Made by a program: the position numbers and the translations under genes | Source of the DNA: Eriocheir sinensis | Taxonomy: Eukaryota > Arthropoda > Malacostraca > Decapoda > Varunidae | Reading direction: 5' to 3' | NCBI RefSeq assembly: GCF_024679095.1 | Contig: NW_026110567.1 | Coordinates: forward strand, 1 to 64,000 | Length of the DNA stretch: 64,000 bases | Notes under the pieces: generated by a model | The model's input: only the letters and a program-made list of their open reading frames with translations | The model's database searches: none | Told to the model about the DNA's origin: nothing | Part shown: positions 11,323 to 20,111 of the stretch, piece by piece | How positions within the stretch are numbered: position 1 is the first letter of the stretch | How the letters are laid out: each line of letters starts with the position of its first letter

Positions 11323-13155
11323 TTACAAGAATTTTTTTATTAACATATCAATCTCAGACACTTGCTCATTGTGCTGCTGCTGCTGCTGTTGTATGTAAGG
11401 TTCAGTAGGGTAAGGTGGTGCGAATGAGGGTGGGGGTGGTTCAGTAGCAATCAGCATCACCGGTGGGGACGTCGTTGATGACGCAGCAGCAGTAGTGGTG
11501 GCAGTAGGGAAGTGGTGGGAGTGTGTCATGTTCATGTTGTTGTGGGTAGGAGGAGACATCTGCTGCTGCATCAGTATGGTTGGGGGGGGGTGTGTGTAAG
11601 GAGGAGATGGTTGGGTATAAGGTGATTGTTGTTGAGTGTTGAAAGGTGAATGAGATTGTTGTTGTTGAGCAGCAGCAGTAGTAGAAAAAGGTGAATGGGA
11701 CTGTTGTTGATGAGCAATAGCAATAAAAGGGAATGAGACTGCTGTTGTGTATTATTGAAAGTTGAATAAGAACGGGGTGAGTTTTGTTGAAGAGGAGGAG
11801 GATGAGAAGAAACAGATTGTTGATGAATAAATCCTATTTGTTGTTGAAATGGAATATAATAAACCTGGTTTGACATATTGGTCAATTGTGTGTAAGAAGG
11901 GGATGATCCACCACCACTAAATCTAGTGTAAGATGATGAAGAGGCATCTGATGAATTGTAAGGAGAAACCTGCACGGATTGGATGGGTTGAGACGTACTA
12001 CAACCACTACAATTTCCGCCAACGCCGCCGCTGCTGGATGCTGCAGAGGAAGGCGATGGCTGCTGGTGAATGATGTTGTTGTCATTTGTGTTCGGTGAAT
12101 CTACAATAAAGTTTTGCGCCACTGCTGTGTTCGGTGAACCGAATATTAATTCTTGCGCTGCCGCTAATGGGTCGATGTTAGGTTTAGTATTATATGTCGA
12201 TGAGGGTGGAACAACAGACGCTGCTATGGGTGAGAGTGAATGATGAGAGAAAAGTCGTTGGTCTTCTTCCTCCATCACTTCATCATTTCTGAATGAGATA
12301 GTTTTTGGAGTATGATTCTCGACTGGCATAGGTGTGTTCAATTCACAATCGTAAGCGTCGTAAACGGGTGATGACTGTCTGGGTATGATGCCAATTGGAG
12401 TACCCGGTCCCGGTGTGTTGAAACAAACAGAATATATTTCATTCTGCTGTAATGATGATCTTTTGAAGAAATGTGGTTGTGGTGGTGTTTCAATAGTTTC
12501 AAAATCATTGTGTTGGCTGTTTATTAACTGTAGATTTTTAACAGCTTGTTCTTGCTCTTTTCGTTGTTCATTTTGGCGTTCTTCTTCATCTTGTCTCTTT
12601 TGCTGCTCTCGTCTCTTTTGTTGCTCTAGTTCATCTCGTCTCTTTGTTGCTCTAGTTCATCTTGTTTATTTTGTTGCTTTAGTTCATCTTGTTTCTTTTG
12701 TTGCTCTAACTCTCGTCTCTTTTGTTGCTCTAGTTCATCTCGTTTCTTTTGTTGCTCTAGTTCATCTCGTTTCTTTTGTTGCTCTAGTTCATCTCGTTTC
12801 TTTTGTTGCTCTAGTTCATCTCGTTTCTTTTGTTGCTCTAGTTCATCTCGTTTCTTTTGTTGCTCTAGTTCATCTCGTTTCTTTTGTTGCTCTAGTTCAT
12901 CTCGTTTCTTTTGTTGCTCTAGTTCCTCTAACTTTTTTTTTTGTTGTGCTTGTTCCTCTAACTTTTGACGCTCTTGTTCCTCTAACTTTTGACGCTCTTG
13001 TTCCTCTAATTTTTGACGCTCTAACTCTTGTCTCTTTTGTCTCTCTTGTTGTGCTTGTTCCTCTAACTTTTGACGCTCTAACTCTTGTCTCTTTTGTCTC
13101 TCTTGTTGTGCTTGTTCCTCTAACTTTTGTTGCTCTTGTTCCTCTAACTTTTGTA
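11323..13155 (-). pseudogene. Gln-rich coiled-coil protein with 9-residue repeats, broken
   Basis: Read on the minus strand, the 5' part (13155 to about 12700) encodes long heptad-like Glu/Gln/Lys/Arg helices. An array of nine-residue units (RDELEQQKK) follows, from a 27-bp DNA repeat between about 12700 and 12925. The frame is lost near 12640 in a shortened unit. Coding sequence resumes to about 11571 as a Ser, Pro, Gln and Asn-rich disordered region with HQQ and PPP runs, then shifts again near 11740 and reaches 11323. The 5' end is cut at 13155, where the three-copy segment begins. A structural or scaffold role is possible but not shown. Confidence 0.6.
12700..12925 (-). repeat. 27-bp coding minisatellite
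   Basis: About eight near-identical copies of TCTCGTTTCTTTTGTTGC followed by TCTAGTTCA (plus-strand orientation), encoding nine residues per unit in the coiled-coil gene. The mirrored plus-strand ORF at 12385-13188 is a shadow of this repeat. Confidence 0.9.
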
Positions 13156-13877
13156 AGAAATTCTGAGTTAAGTAACACATGTATGTAAATAGGGTTTAGC
13201 TAAAGTAGGGTCCAATATTTTAAATATATTTTTCGAAACGTTTTTAAAGTGTTATATAATAAATGTGTTTGAACAAAGTTAAACGGAAAAGAAACTTGCA
13301 CATAGTTTGTGCAAGAAACTGGGGTCAGGATATGCAAAGAGTTTGTCACAGGCAGGATCTACACACAGTTTAACCGGAGAAGAAACTGGGGTCAGGATTT
13401 GCACAGAGTTTGTCAGGTGGGTTCAAGATTTGCACAGTTTAACTAGTCCCTGTTAAATTTGTTTCATAACACACATGTATATAGTTATGATATTTTTAGT
13501 TAATAAATAAGTATACTGTTGTTCTGCATCTCAATTCTTCTTCAACTATATCTAGACAATACTGACAGCAAGGAATAATGGTGACTTAAGATCTTCATCA
13601 AAGTTTGTAGAAATAAGTCAGTATCGTGCACAGAAACACATTCGAGTATAGACGACATTTACGCTATCACGTTCTTAACCTTCTAAGAAGGCTCCGGGTG
13701 AATATGTGTTTTAGTCTTGAAGCGACATTCAGATCAATTGTAAATTATGCATTACATGTAGCGTGTCCACACTGAGATCTTTCAAATCAACTGCAAGAAC
13801 TAAAAGTTAATTCGAACTACAACTACAAGTCACGGACACACTTTGACATTTAATTTACTTAATTGGAGTGTTAACGA
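13156..13877 (+). repeat. segment S, copy 1 of 3 (about 720 bp)
   Basis: Nearly identical to 49646-50364 (same orientation) and to 32446-33168 (inverted). It begins at the stop region of a spliced gene's last exon (AAATTCTGAGTTAAGTAAC) and holds two imperfect copies of GGGGTCAGGATWTGCA with AGAGTTTGTCA. No ORF of note is inside. The right end joins a viral gene fragment here, but family A repeats in the other two copies. Confidence 0.9.
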
Positions 13878-14199
13878 ATCAAGCTTAGAAATACACAAAG
13901 ACTTTTCTGAAGAGTAGATGTCGCTGCAGCAACTATTAATGGTTTTTGGATCTTAGAGACGTGTGTTCCTTTCTCTGTTTTCAAAAACAACCACCCCTCA
14001 ACTTCATCGATACCGATGTTTTCAATTTTCCCTTCGCCATCACAGTACATGTGAACACTGCATGTAGAACAATGATAAATACATTTTGGTGTGAACAAGA
14101 ACATCGGTTTAAATGTTTTATTTTTTGTAGGGTCAATATCATCCGAACTGTCACCAGGAGTAAAAATAGCTGTTGGTGACTTTCCTTTCCAATAACAGT
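13871..14199 (-). pseudogene. Cys-rich C-terminal continuation of the 14.2-15.26 kb gene (probable)
   Basis: An open stretch directly after the stop of the upstream ORF, in another frame. It contains CYWKGK and then PKCIYHCSTCSVHMYCDG, with Cys spacing that could bind zinc or form disulfides. The A5 run at the upstream stop (near 14203) suggests a single-base indel, so this is probably the end of the same gene. The last residues run into repeat-derived sequence near 13890. Confidence 0.45.
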
Positions 14200-15261
14200 C
14201 TATTTTTCTACCGTCGTGGGTTTGATCTCCGACATCATTTTCTTCAACACTCGTATGACTCTTACCGATAAACCATTGGGAGTGTTTCCCATAATCGTCA
14301 AAACAATGTTTTTTTGGAATTCTAGCAGGGACAGAAATTTGTTGTCGTCATAATTGATATCCATCAAAGATAGAGCCACGTTCTGTAATAACTGTTGGTC
14401 TTCAACACAGGCTGATGATTTGACTTCAGCGATTCTCCGAATGAGTTTACCGTAGGAACCGATCATGTAAGATATGTTGTTTAATTTCTTTTCAATGTAC
14501 GTTGTAATGCCTTGGCTATTAAGTATAAAATTATCTAGGCGAATTAGTTTGTCTTGCCACTCGCCCAAGATTTTGTTAGTTCTTATCTTGGTTTTAACGA
14601 GACGTCTGGTGAAAATCAGCGGTGTAAAATTGGTTTGGTTGTCGTTTCTCAGTTTTCCGTTTGACTTGATATCAAACCATGAGAATATGGAAGGTGGATG
14701 AGTATGGTTAAACAACAGACCCATGTTAGTATTGTTTATCATCGGTTTAACTTCTACATTAATTGTATCTCGTGAGAGTTTACTAATGTGAATGTAACCT
14801 TCCGAGAGTCGTATATCTTCATCCGTTAGATTTCCTACACCCTCTGTTGTTACAGATCCTGAACTCTTTAAAACCACTCTTGATTCTAAAATAGGAAATA
14901 GGAAATGAACGATTGACTTAACACTCAATTCCATAAGTTCAGTCATATTGTTAATCTTTTGATTTAAGATGTGCCATCCATCCCCTAAAGGATCGTTAAT
15001 TATTAATGCAACCATCGGATGCATAGCGTCAGGGTAATCTTTTTCTGCTATGTAGACATACTGATGAAGAGGAGCATACACCAAACGTCCACTAGTGCCA
15101 TATAATAATTGAATAGCCAAGCCACACAGGAGGCTGATGGCGGTAATGAAAATATCACTCCTGCGAGAGTCGACCTCGTCGTAGTAATCCAACAGGCTGT
15201 ATATGCGATCGTACCCATCGTACTTCAGGGCAGGAGTGGGTATCAGGGTCCACACATCAAC
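14200..15261 (-). CDS. viral protein of unknown function, about 350 residues, 5'-truncated
   Basis: The open frame has no ATG at its start; it begins after a stop at about 15262, where palindromic repeats start, so the N-terminus is probably lost. The first 60 residues include a hydrophobic segment (IFITAISLLCGLAIQLLYG) followed by a soluble region with several Asn-glycosylation-type sites (NMT, NNT, NHT, NQT). That would fit a membrane or envelope protein. No family recognised. The frame ends at 14200 and probably continues by frameshift into the Cys-rich stretch 13871-14199. Confidence 0.55.
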   Translation of the reverse strand, partial: VDVWTLIPTPALKYDGYDRIYSLLDYYDEVDSRRSDIFITAISLLCGLAIQLLYGTSGRLVYAPLHQYVYIAEKDYPDAMHPMVALIINDPLGDGWHILNQKINNMTELMELSVKSIVHFLFPILESRVVLKSSGSVTTEGVGNLTDEDIRLSEGYIHISKLSRDTINVEVKPMINNTNMGLLFNHTHPPSIFSWFDIKSNGKLRNDNQTNFTPLIFTRRLVKTKIRTNKILGEWQDKLIRLDNFILNSQGITTYIEKKLNNISYMIGSYGKLIRRIAEVKSSACVEDQQLLQNVALSLMDINYDDNKFLSLLEFQKNIVLTIMGNTPNGLSVRVIRVLKKMMSEIKPTTVEK

Positions 15262-15970
15262 TCATCTCTTAAATCTGTTTCGACAATTGTCACGCAGATG
15301 AGTCTGGATCTCGAGTGTATGTTGTGTGTTGTGCACAATGTGACGTTACCTGCATCGCATTCGCTTGAGTCGAGTCTGAATGTGTGTCTTTGTCTTCCTC
15401 TCATCTTTATTACGCATGTGAGAGAGTATACGTAACTTTGAATCTCTGGTGTGTGTACTCGCTTGAATGTCGACTAAACTCTATTGAGGTGAATGTGTGT
15501 CTTTGTCTTACGGAGTGTGCAATTCTGATTTTGTAAGTCTAATGTTTGAGTTAAAGTCTTACTGCTACAAATTCAGAATTGGACACTCCGTAAGATAAAA
15601 ACACACATTCACTTCAATAGAGTTAAGTCGACATTGAGTTGAGTCTGCGTGTCACCTGTAGCGGTTAACATTTAAAAAAATTTTTTTATAACTTTCTCTC
15701 ATCTTTGTACTCGCTTGAATGTCGACTAAACTCTATTGAGGTGAATGTGTGTCTTTGTCTTACGGAGTGTGCAATTCTGATTTTGTAAGTCTAATGTTTG
15801 AGTTAAAGTCTAACTGCTACAAATTCAGAATTGGACACTCCGTAAGACAAAAACACACATTCACTTCAATAGAGTTAAGTCGACATTTAGTGTGTGCTCG
15901 CATTGAGTTGAGTCTGCGTGTCACCAGTAGCGGTTAACATTTAAAAAAAAAATATTATTAACTTTCTCTC
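15256..15970 (+). repeat. hr-like palindromic repeat, 252-bp unit, two copies
   Basis: Two copies start near 15461 and 15713 (period 252). Each contains a long imperfect palindrome: GAATGTCGACTAAACTCTA, then GGTGAATGTGTGTCTTTGTC and ACGGAGTGT, are mirrored after a spacer by ACACTCCGTAAGA, AAAACACACATTCACTTC and TAGAGTTAAGTCGACATT. Nimaviral homologous regions also have units near 250 bp with imperfect palindromes. A partial unit lies at 15300-15440. Confidence 0.85.
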
Positions 15971-15971
15971 A

Positions 15972-16886
15972 TCACCTGTAGCAGATAACATCGAATAAAA
16001 AAATGAATCGTATCACATTGCTCTTGTTCGATGTCACATCTGGAATATCAGATTTAGCGGCTTGATATCTGTCTAATAAATAAACTTCGTTAACTCCGTC
16101 ATTCGGAGACCACCTCTGCTTCCTAAAGAATCTTTCAAAATCATCATTAGATTCAGACGCTTGAAGCATAAGATCCAATAGCACGCGAATGATGTGTCTC
16201 TCAACAGTGTTATCGGCTGAAGCTCGTAGTGTTCGATCGATGAACGATGTGACATCTTTATAATTTTTACCCTTCACTAACGCTCGTATCGTGCGACTTA
16301 TCACCGACCCATTATTCCATGCGTCAACGTCTTTAATACTAGTGGTGGTGGTGGTATCATCATCATTATTAGCATCATCATCGTCGTCATTCTCCTCCTC
16401 CTCCTCCTCCTCTTCGGAAGTTGAAGAGTCATCATGCCGGCGTCGCCGCCGCTGGTGTTCTTCGTCTCCGAATCCTCCTACCTCTTTTTTCTTGGTGTAA
16501 TTCCACCATCGATTTTTTAACGAGTCAGCTGCCTGCGGGGGCAGATTAGCCACCCCACCAGTGGGAGAGAGACAATGCATCATGAAGTAATAAGCGCTCT
16601 GGAACATACCCATTGTGAAAAACGACATGTTTTCAAGTGATAAAATAGAATGGAGATAGCGAGTCAACATTAGCAGGTTGTCGTGACTTATTGGTAACTT
16701 AGAGACATCAACGGAATTGGGAAGATAGACGATATCATCTGCTTGTTCGTCTCGGATGGGCATGTTCATCGTTTTGTGTTCAACGATAGATTTTAAAGCT
16801 TTGATTAATTCTCGACGCTGAGATTCAATGGTTTGATTTTTGTTATGTCCTTCTCCTTTCTTATTGCTCTTCTTCTCAAACTCCAT
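15972..16886 (-). CDS. viral protein with acidic central region, copy A
   Basis: Open from ATG 16886 to 15972, 304 residues. The order is a basic N-terminus, a helical region, a Glu/Asp run encoded by GAG/GAT repeats (near 16370-16420), and a C-terminal helical region. The N-terminus from about 16880 differs from copy B (41448-42192), which reads further upstream, so the ATG here may be created by a junction. The last residues (after VTSNKSN) come from repeat-flanking sequence, so the true C-terminus may be lost too. No family recognised. Confidence 0.6.
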   Translation of the reverse strand: MEFEKKSNKKGEGHNKNQTIESQRRELIKALKSIVEHKTMNMPIRDEQADDIVYLPNSVDVSKLPISHDNLLMLTRYLHSILSLENMSFFTMGMFQSAYYFMMHCLSPTGGVANLPPQAADSLKNRWWNYTKKKEVGGFGDEEHQRRRRRHDDSSTSEEEEEEEENDDDDDANNDDDTTTTTSIKDVDAWNNGSVISRTIRALVKGKNYKDVTSFIDRTLRASADNTVERHIIRVLLDLMLQASESNDDFERFFRKQRWSPNDGVNEVYLLDRYQAAKSDIPDVTSNKSNVIRFIFLFDVICYR

Positions 16887-16993
16887 ATGGGTCAGCGAGT
16901 TCGCAGACGCTTCATCTATAATTAATTTTTAGTGGTAATAGAACCATACACGAAGATGATCTTAACCAATGTCTATCTTCTCTGTACACCAAA

Positions 16994-17442
16994 ATGTCTG
17001 TCGATATGTTACAACGTCAAACTAAATTTGAAAAAGATTCACTTTTAACCTTATCTAATGACGAATGGAAAATGATGTCGAAAGAAATATTAGATAAGTG
17101 TTTATTCTTCACTGGATCAACCGGATCTAACAACGGAACTAATGATGATCCTTTGTATCAATTCCATTTAAAAGGTAACAAGAAAATGTTTGTTAATTCA
17201 TTATCTGATGCTAACCACATCATTTCTGAGTTAGAAAAGCAAATCGACAAGACCATCGAATACAAGCAATTGTTAGCTTCGGAGGTGTGTGATGGAGTGA
17301 CTCTGACTTAAACAATCATAATGATCTTTTGGCTTTAACAGAACGCGGTTTAAGAATTTTCCAGTTCGACCGCATGATCAAATATTTGATTGGTCAATTT
17401 TCATTTTTCAAAAAGCTAACTGCTAGATACCTGTGTGAGTGA
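16994..17442 (+). pseudogene. small viral protein, about 149 residues, one frameshift
   Basis: ATG at 16994 in a good context (CACCAAAATG), divergent from the minus-strand gene with a 107-bp gap. The first frame stops at 17311; a second frame, beginning at about 17305, stays open to TGA 17440-17442 and has matching composition (LTERGLRIFQFDRMIKYL). This suggests a one-base indel. Mostly alpha-helical by composition; function unknown. Confidence 0.55.
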
Positions 17443-17444
17443 GA

Positions 17445-17590
17445 TCTAATAAATGGATTATCATACCAATGTCTAATAAATATATAACAATATCTCTTAT
17501 AAATGGATGGATTATCTTAACAATGTTTCTAATGAATGGATTCTTGTAACAATGTCTCTAATAAATGGAATAACCTAACAATGTTTCATT
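17445..17590 (+). repeat. degenerate AT-rich tandem repeat, about 35 bp
   Basis: Four worn copies of AATAAATGGATTATCWTAACAATGT-like sequence. The surrounding 17443-17651 holds no gene. Confidence 0.7.
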
Positions 17591-17651
17591 TCTAAAAATA
17601 TTTGAGTTTGAATTTTTTTTTGGAATCATCCCCTTTAGAGTGTTAACAGAA

Positions 17652-18650
17652 TCAGGTCTCCGGAAAACTAAAACACACATTCACTTCGATTGAGATCTCT
17701 AGCATTGCAGCATTAAAATAGGACTTAAGACTCTTAGATGTGCACTGTTGTGCTATGAGTTCGCTGTGAATAACGGGGAAGAATTGTTCGTCCGTAACAC
17801 TGGGATCTTGTTGCCCGCATAAGTTGAGGTACAAGATAATAAACAGATCCATTACTTTGGCGCAGTAACTCATATTTCTCATATCGTCCAAACCCATTAT
17901 TGTTTGTTGTTGCATCCTTCCATTCGATTTTAATAAACCTGTTAGAATAGTCATTATTGTATCATTAATAGATCCCATGTCGTTATTTTTAGAAATTTTA
18001 TGATTAAAGTCCCATCTATTCAACGCTCCGTTTAAACTGTCAATACATTTTAAGATATTTTGACCGTAAGTCGAGGAAGTAGAACAGGATTCAGTTACAG
18101 CGAGACATGAAGACGACGACGACGACGACTCATTAATCTTTTCAGCTGTTGTGGTGTCCGAGGCAACCGACGGTGATACTTTCGACTTATTAAAAAACAG
18201 GATAGCTTCCGCCACAGCCTCGTCATCTATGTTACTAATCAAAGAACGTACGGAAGGAGAATCCACCTCGCTCTTCTTACAACTCAGGGGAGCGGGTTGA
18301 GTGTTTCGTAACATATCCACAACATCTATGTCCCCAATTTCAAATTTTGTGGTTTGTTGTTCTTCTTTGGATTCTGTGATGGGTAATTCTCGTGAACTGG
18401 AACATGCTTCCTCGGTTTTTGGATTTCTTGTAATCCCAAAAACATTTTTCAACTCACGCTCTAACCTTAATGAATTGTTAAGTGGAATCCCACCCAAAGT
18501 ATGTTCCGAAAAATAGATGTGTTTGGAACGCCGCACGCAATCATGTATGGAAGTGTTAGCATGTCTGGTGTTGACAGTTCCAAACATCTTTTGATTGTAG
18601 CAACTAAGAGTTAACATAGCTAATACATTAGCCGCCACGTTCGCTGCCAT
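17652..18650 (-). CDS. viral protein of unknown function, 332 residues
   Basis: ATG at 18650, intact to 17652. Central Ser-rich disordered segment with a Ser run encoded by GTCGTC repeats near 18115-18130, and a helical C-terminal third (MSYCAKVMDLFIILYLNL). The final 15 residues are encoded by a hr-like repeat (AAACACACATTCACTTC at about 17670), so the natural C-terminus has been replaced. It lies 10 bases downstream of the next gene on the same strand, consistent with a viral gene cluster. No family recognised. Confidence 0.6.
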   Translation of the reverse strand: MAANVAANVLAMLTLSCYNQKMFGTVNTRHANTSIHDCVRRSKHIYFSEHTLGGIPLNNSLRLERELKNVFGITRNPKTEEACSSSRELPITESKEEQQTTKFEIGDIDVVDMLRNTQPAPLSCKKSEVDSPSVRSLISNIDDEAVAEAILFFNKSKVSPSVASDTTTAEKINESSSSSSSCLAVTESCSTSSTYGQNILKCIDSLNGALNRWDFNHKISKNNDMGSINDTIMTILTGLLKSNGRMQQQTIMGLDDMRNMSYCAKVMDLFIILYLNLCGQQDPSVTDEQFFPVIHSELIAQQCTSKSLKSYFNAAMLEISIEVNVCFSFPET

Positions 18651-18660
18651 GGGAAATCTT

Positions 18661-19026
18661 TCATTGTAGTCTGTTGATATGTTTATCGACCATCGATCTT
18701 GTCAAGTACTCTTTTTTAATCTTATCGTAACTCGATTTTCTAGGTTGTAGAGTGCCGAAGCACGGATGCATCTGCTCCATTGTTGTCTTCAGGGATCCTT
18801 TACGTTTCTGGTTGACGTACATGTTGTTCAAAGTGTTGTTGTCGACAGATTGAATGAATTCTAAAAATGTTGATTTCATGGTCTCACCGAACAGGGTAGA
18901 TGCCCATTCTAACTTTTCATTAGAGGGTTTGCACCTTTTCTTAATTTCACTAATGTAAAACCTTTTAGTAGGATAACTATTAAATCGGTTTGTCGAAGAA
19001 TCATTGTACATTCCTTTAATTTCCAT
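18661..19026 (-). CDS. viral protein of unknown function, about 121 residues
   Basis: First ATG in frame at 19026; the frame is open up to 19104, so a longer or truncated N-terminus is possible. Basic protein (KKRCKPSNEK, QKRKGSLK, KIKKEYLTR), which may suit nucleic-acid binding, though no motif proves it. Upstream it collides with an opposite-strand ORF beginning at 19050, which suggests a rearrangement border there. Confidence 0.5.
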   Translation of the reverse strand: MEIKGMYNDSSTNRFNSYPTKRFYISEIKKRCKPSNEKLEWASTLFGETMKSTFLEFIQSVDNNTLNNMYVNQKRKGSLKTTMEQMHPCFGTLQPRKSSYDKIKKEYLTRSMVDKHINRLQ

Positions 19027-19049
19027 TTTGTTGTTAGTCCCGTACCTAA

Positions 19050-19541
19050 TTCTTAACTTTGTTAATAGATGATATTCGCGGTTGCCTACCGCACATCCAT
19101 GCAAACAACCACAGGAAAGTCGGATTTGTAATCATAACCGATCTTCGAGAACCGTTAAAAATGTTAATCTCTAACAAGCGTTCAGCAGTGCAACAACTAA
19201 TAAACATCAGCGACAAGACAACAGAAGAAGATTCTGTCGTACCAAGTGTCAAGAAGATACTGCTAGAAGAAAAGAAACAAAATAAAACACCAGGTGAATT
19301 CACCAGGATGATACTTAAGTTGCAAGACATCAGACACAATTTGATAAGAAATCTACTTAACATTATCAAAGCCTATAAAATCAACACTTATCTCACCAAT
19401 AATTCACTCAAAGAAACTATGTATGAAAATATCTTCACGGCTGCTATTCCGTTCTCTTCTGTGTTCGCAAGGTTCTTGTATGACGACATCGTAGGTTATG
19501 GTGCACACCTACAAGCTGTGTTAGCAGAATTAAAACTTTGA
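19050..19541 (+). pseudogene. viral gene Z, copy A (5'-truncated)
   Basis: Open after TAA 19047-19049 with no nearby ATG. A helical protein of about 163 residues, ending at 19541 and followed by AATAAA at about 19546. From 19329 on it is identical to 60305-60531 (minus strand), which has a different 5' part; both share the same 3' flank including 45-bp repeats. The copies differ at one residue near the end (V versus E). Function unknown. Confidence 0.55.
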
Positions 19542-20012
19542 TTCAATAAAATATATATTTATAACTAACATGTCTTAATAGCCAAAAAGTGGGGTCCGGT
19601 ATTTTACGTCTCCATGCAAGACAAAAGCAATGACTTATGCTTTAATTTCGCAACATGTGGATGAGGGATACACGAACTAAACTACATGGCATGTGAGGTA
19701 AACAAAGTGTATACACAAGGTATCGACAGAGTGGGGTCCGGATCTACATAGGGTATACACAAGTATCGACAGAGTGGGGGTCCGGATCTACATAGGGGTA
19801 TACACAAGGTATCGACAGTGGGGTCCGGATCTACATAGGGTATACACAAGATATCGACAGAGTGGGGTCCGGATCTACATAGGGGTATACACAAGGTATC
19901 GACAGAGTGGGGTCCGGATCTACATAGGGGTATACACAAGATATCGACAGAGTGGGGTCCGGATCTACATAGGGGTATACACAAGATATCGACAGAGTGG
20001 GGTCCGGATCTA
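19542..20012 (+). repeat. 3' flank plus family E array (45-bp unit, about seven copies)
   Basis: Units of GTATCGACAGAGTGGGGTCC with GGATCTACATAGGGGTATAC and ACAAG run from about 19715 to 20012. The same array and flank occur inverted at 59905-60300. The plus and minus ORFs through the array are repeat translations, not genes. 20013-20110 holds nothing recognisable. Confidence 0.92.
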
Positions 20013-20111
20013 CTCTCGTAATGAGAAGGTAAAAAATATTATATATGAATAAGTTTACTTGAGGTAAGTGATTACAGCTAAATCAAAATGTAACATTAAC
20101 TTTTAAGTCAA

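Noticed and set aside
12385..13188. 267-codon plus-strand ORF with FVALVHLV repeats
   Set aside because: Reverse-strand shadow of the 27-bp coding minisatellite; the coiled-coil frame on the minus strand explains the sequence better.
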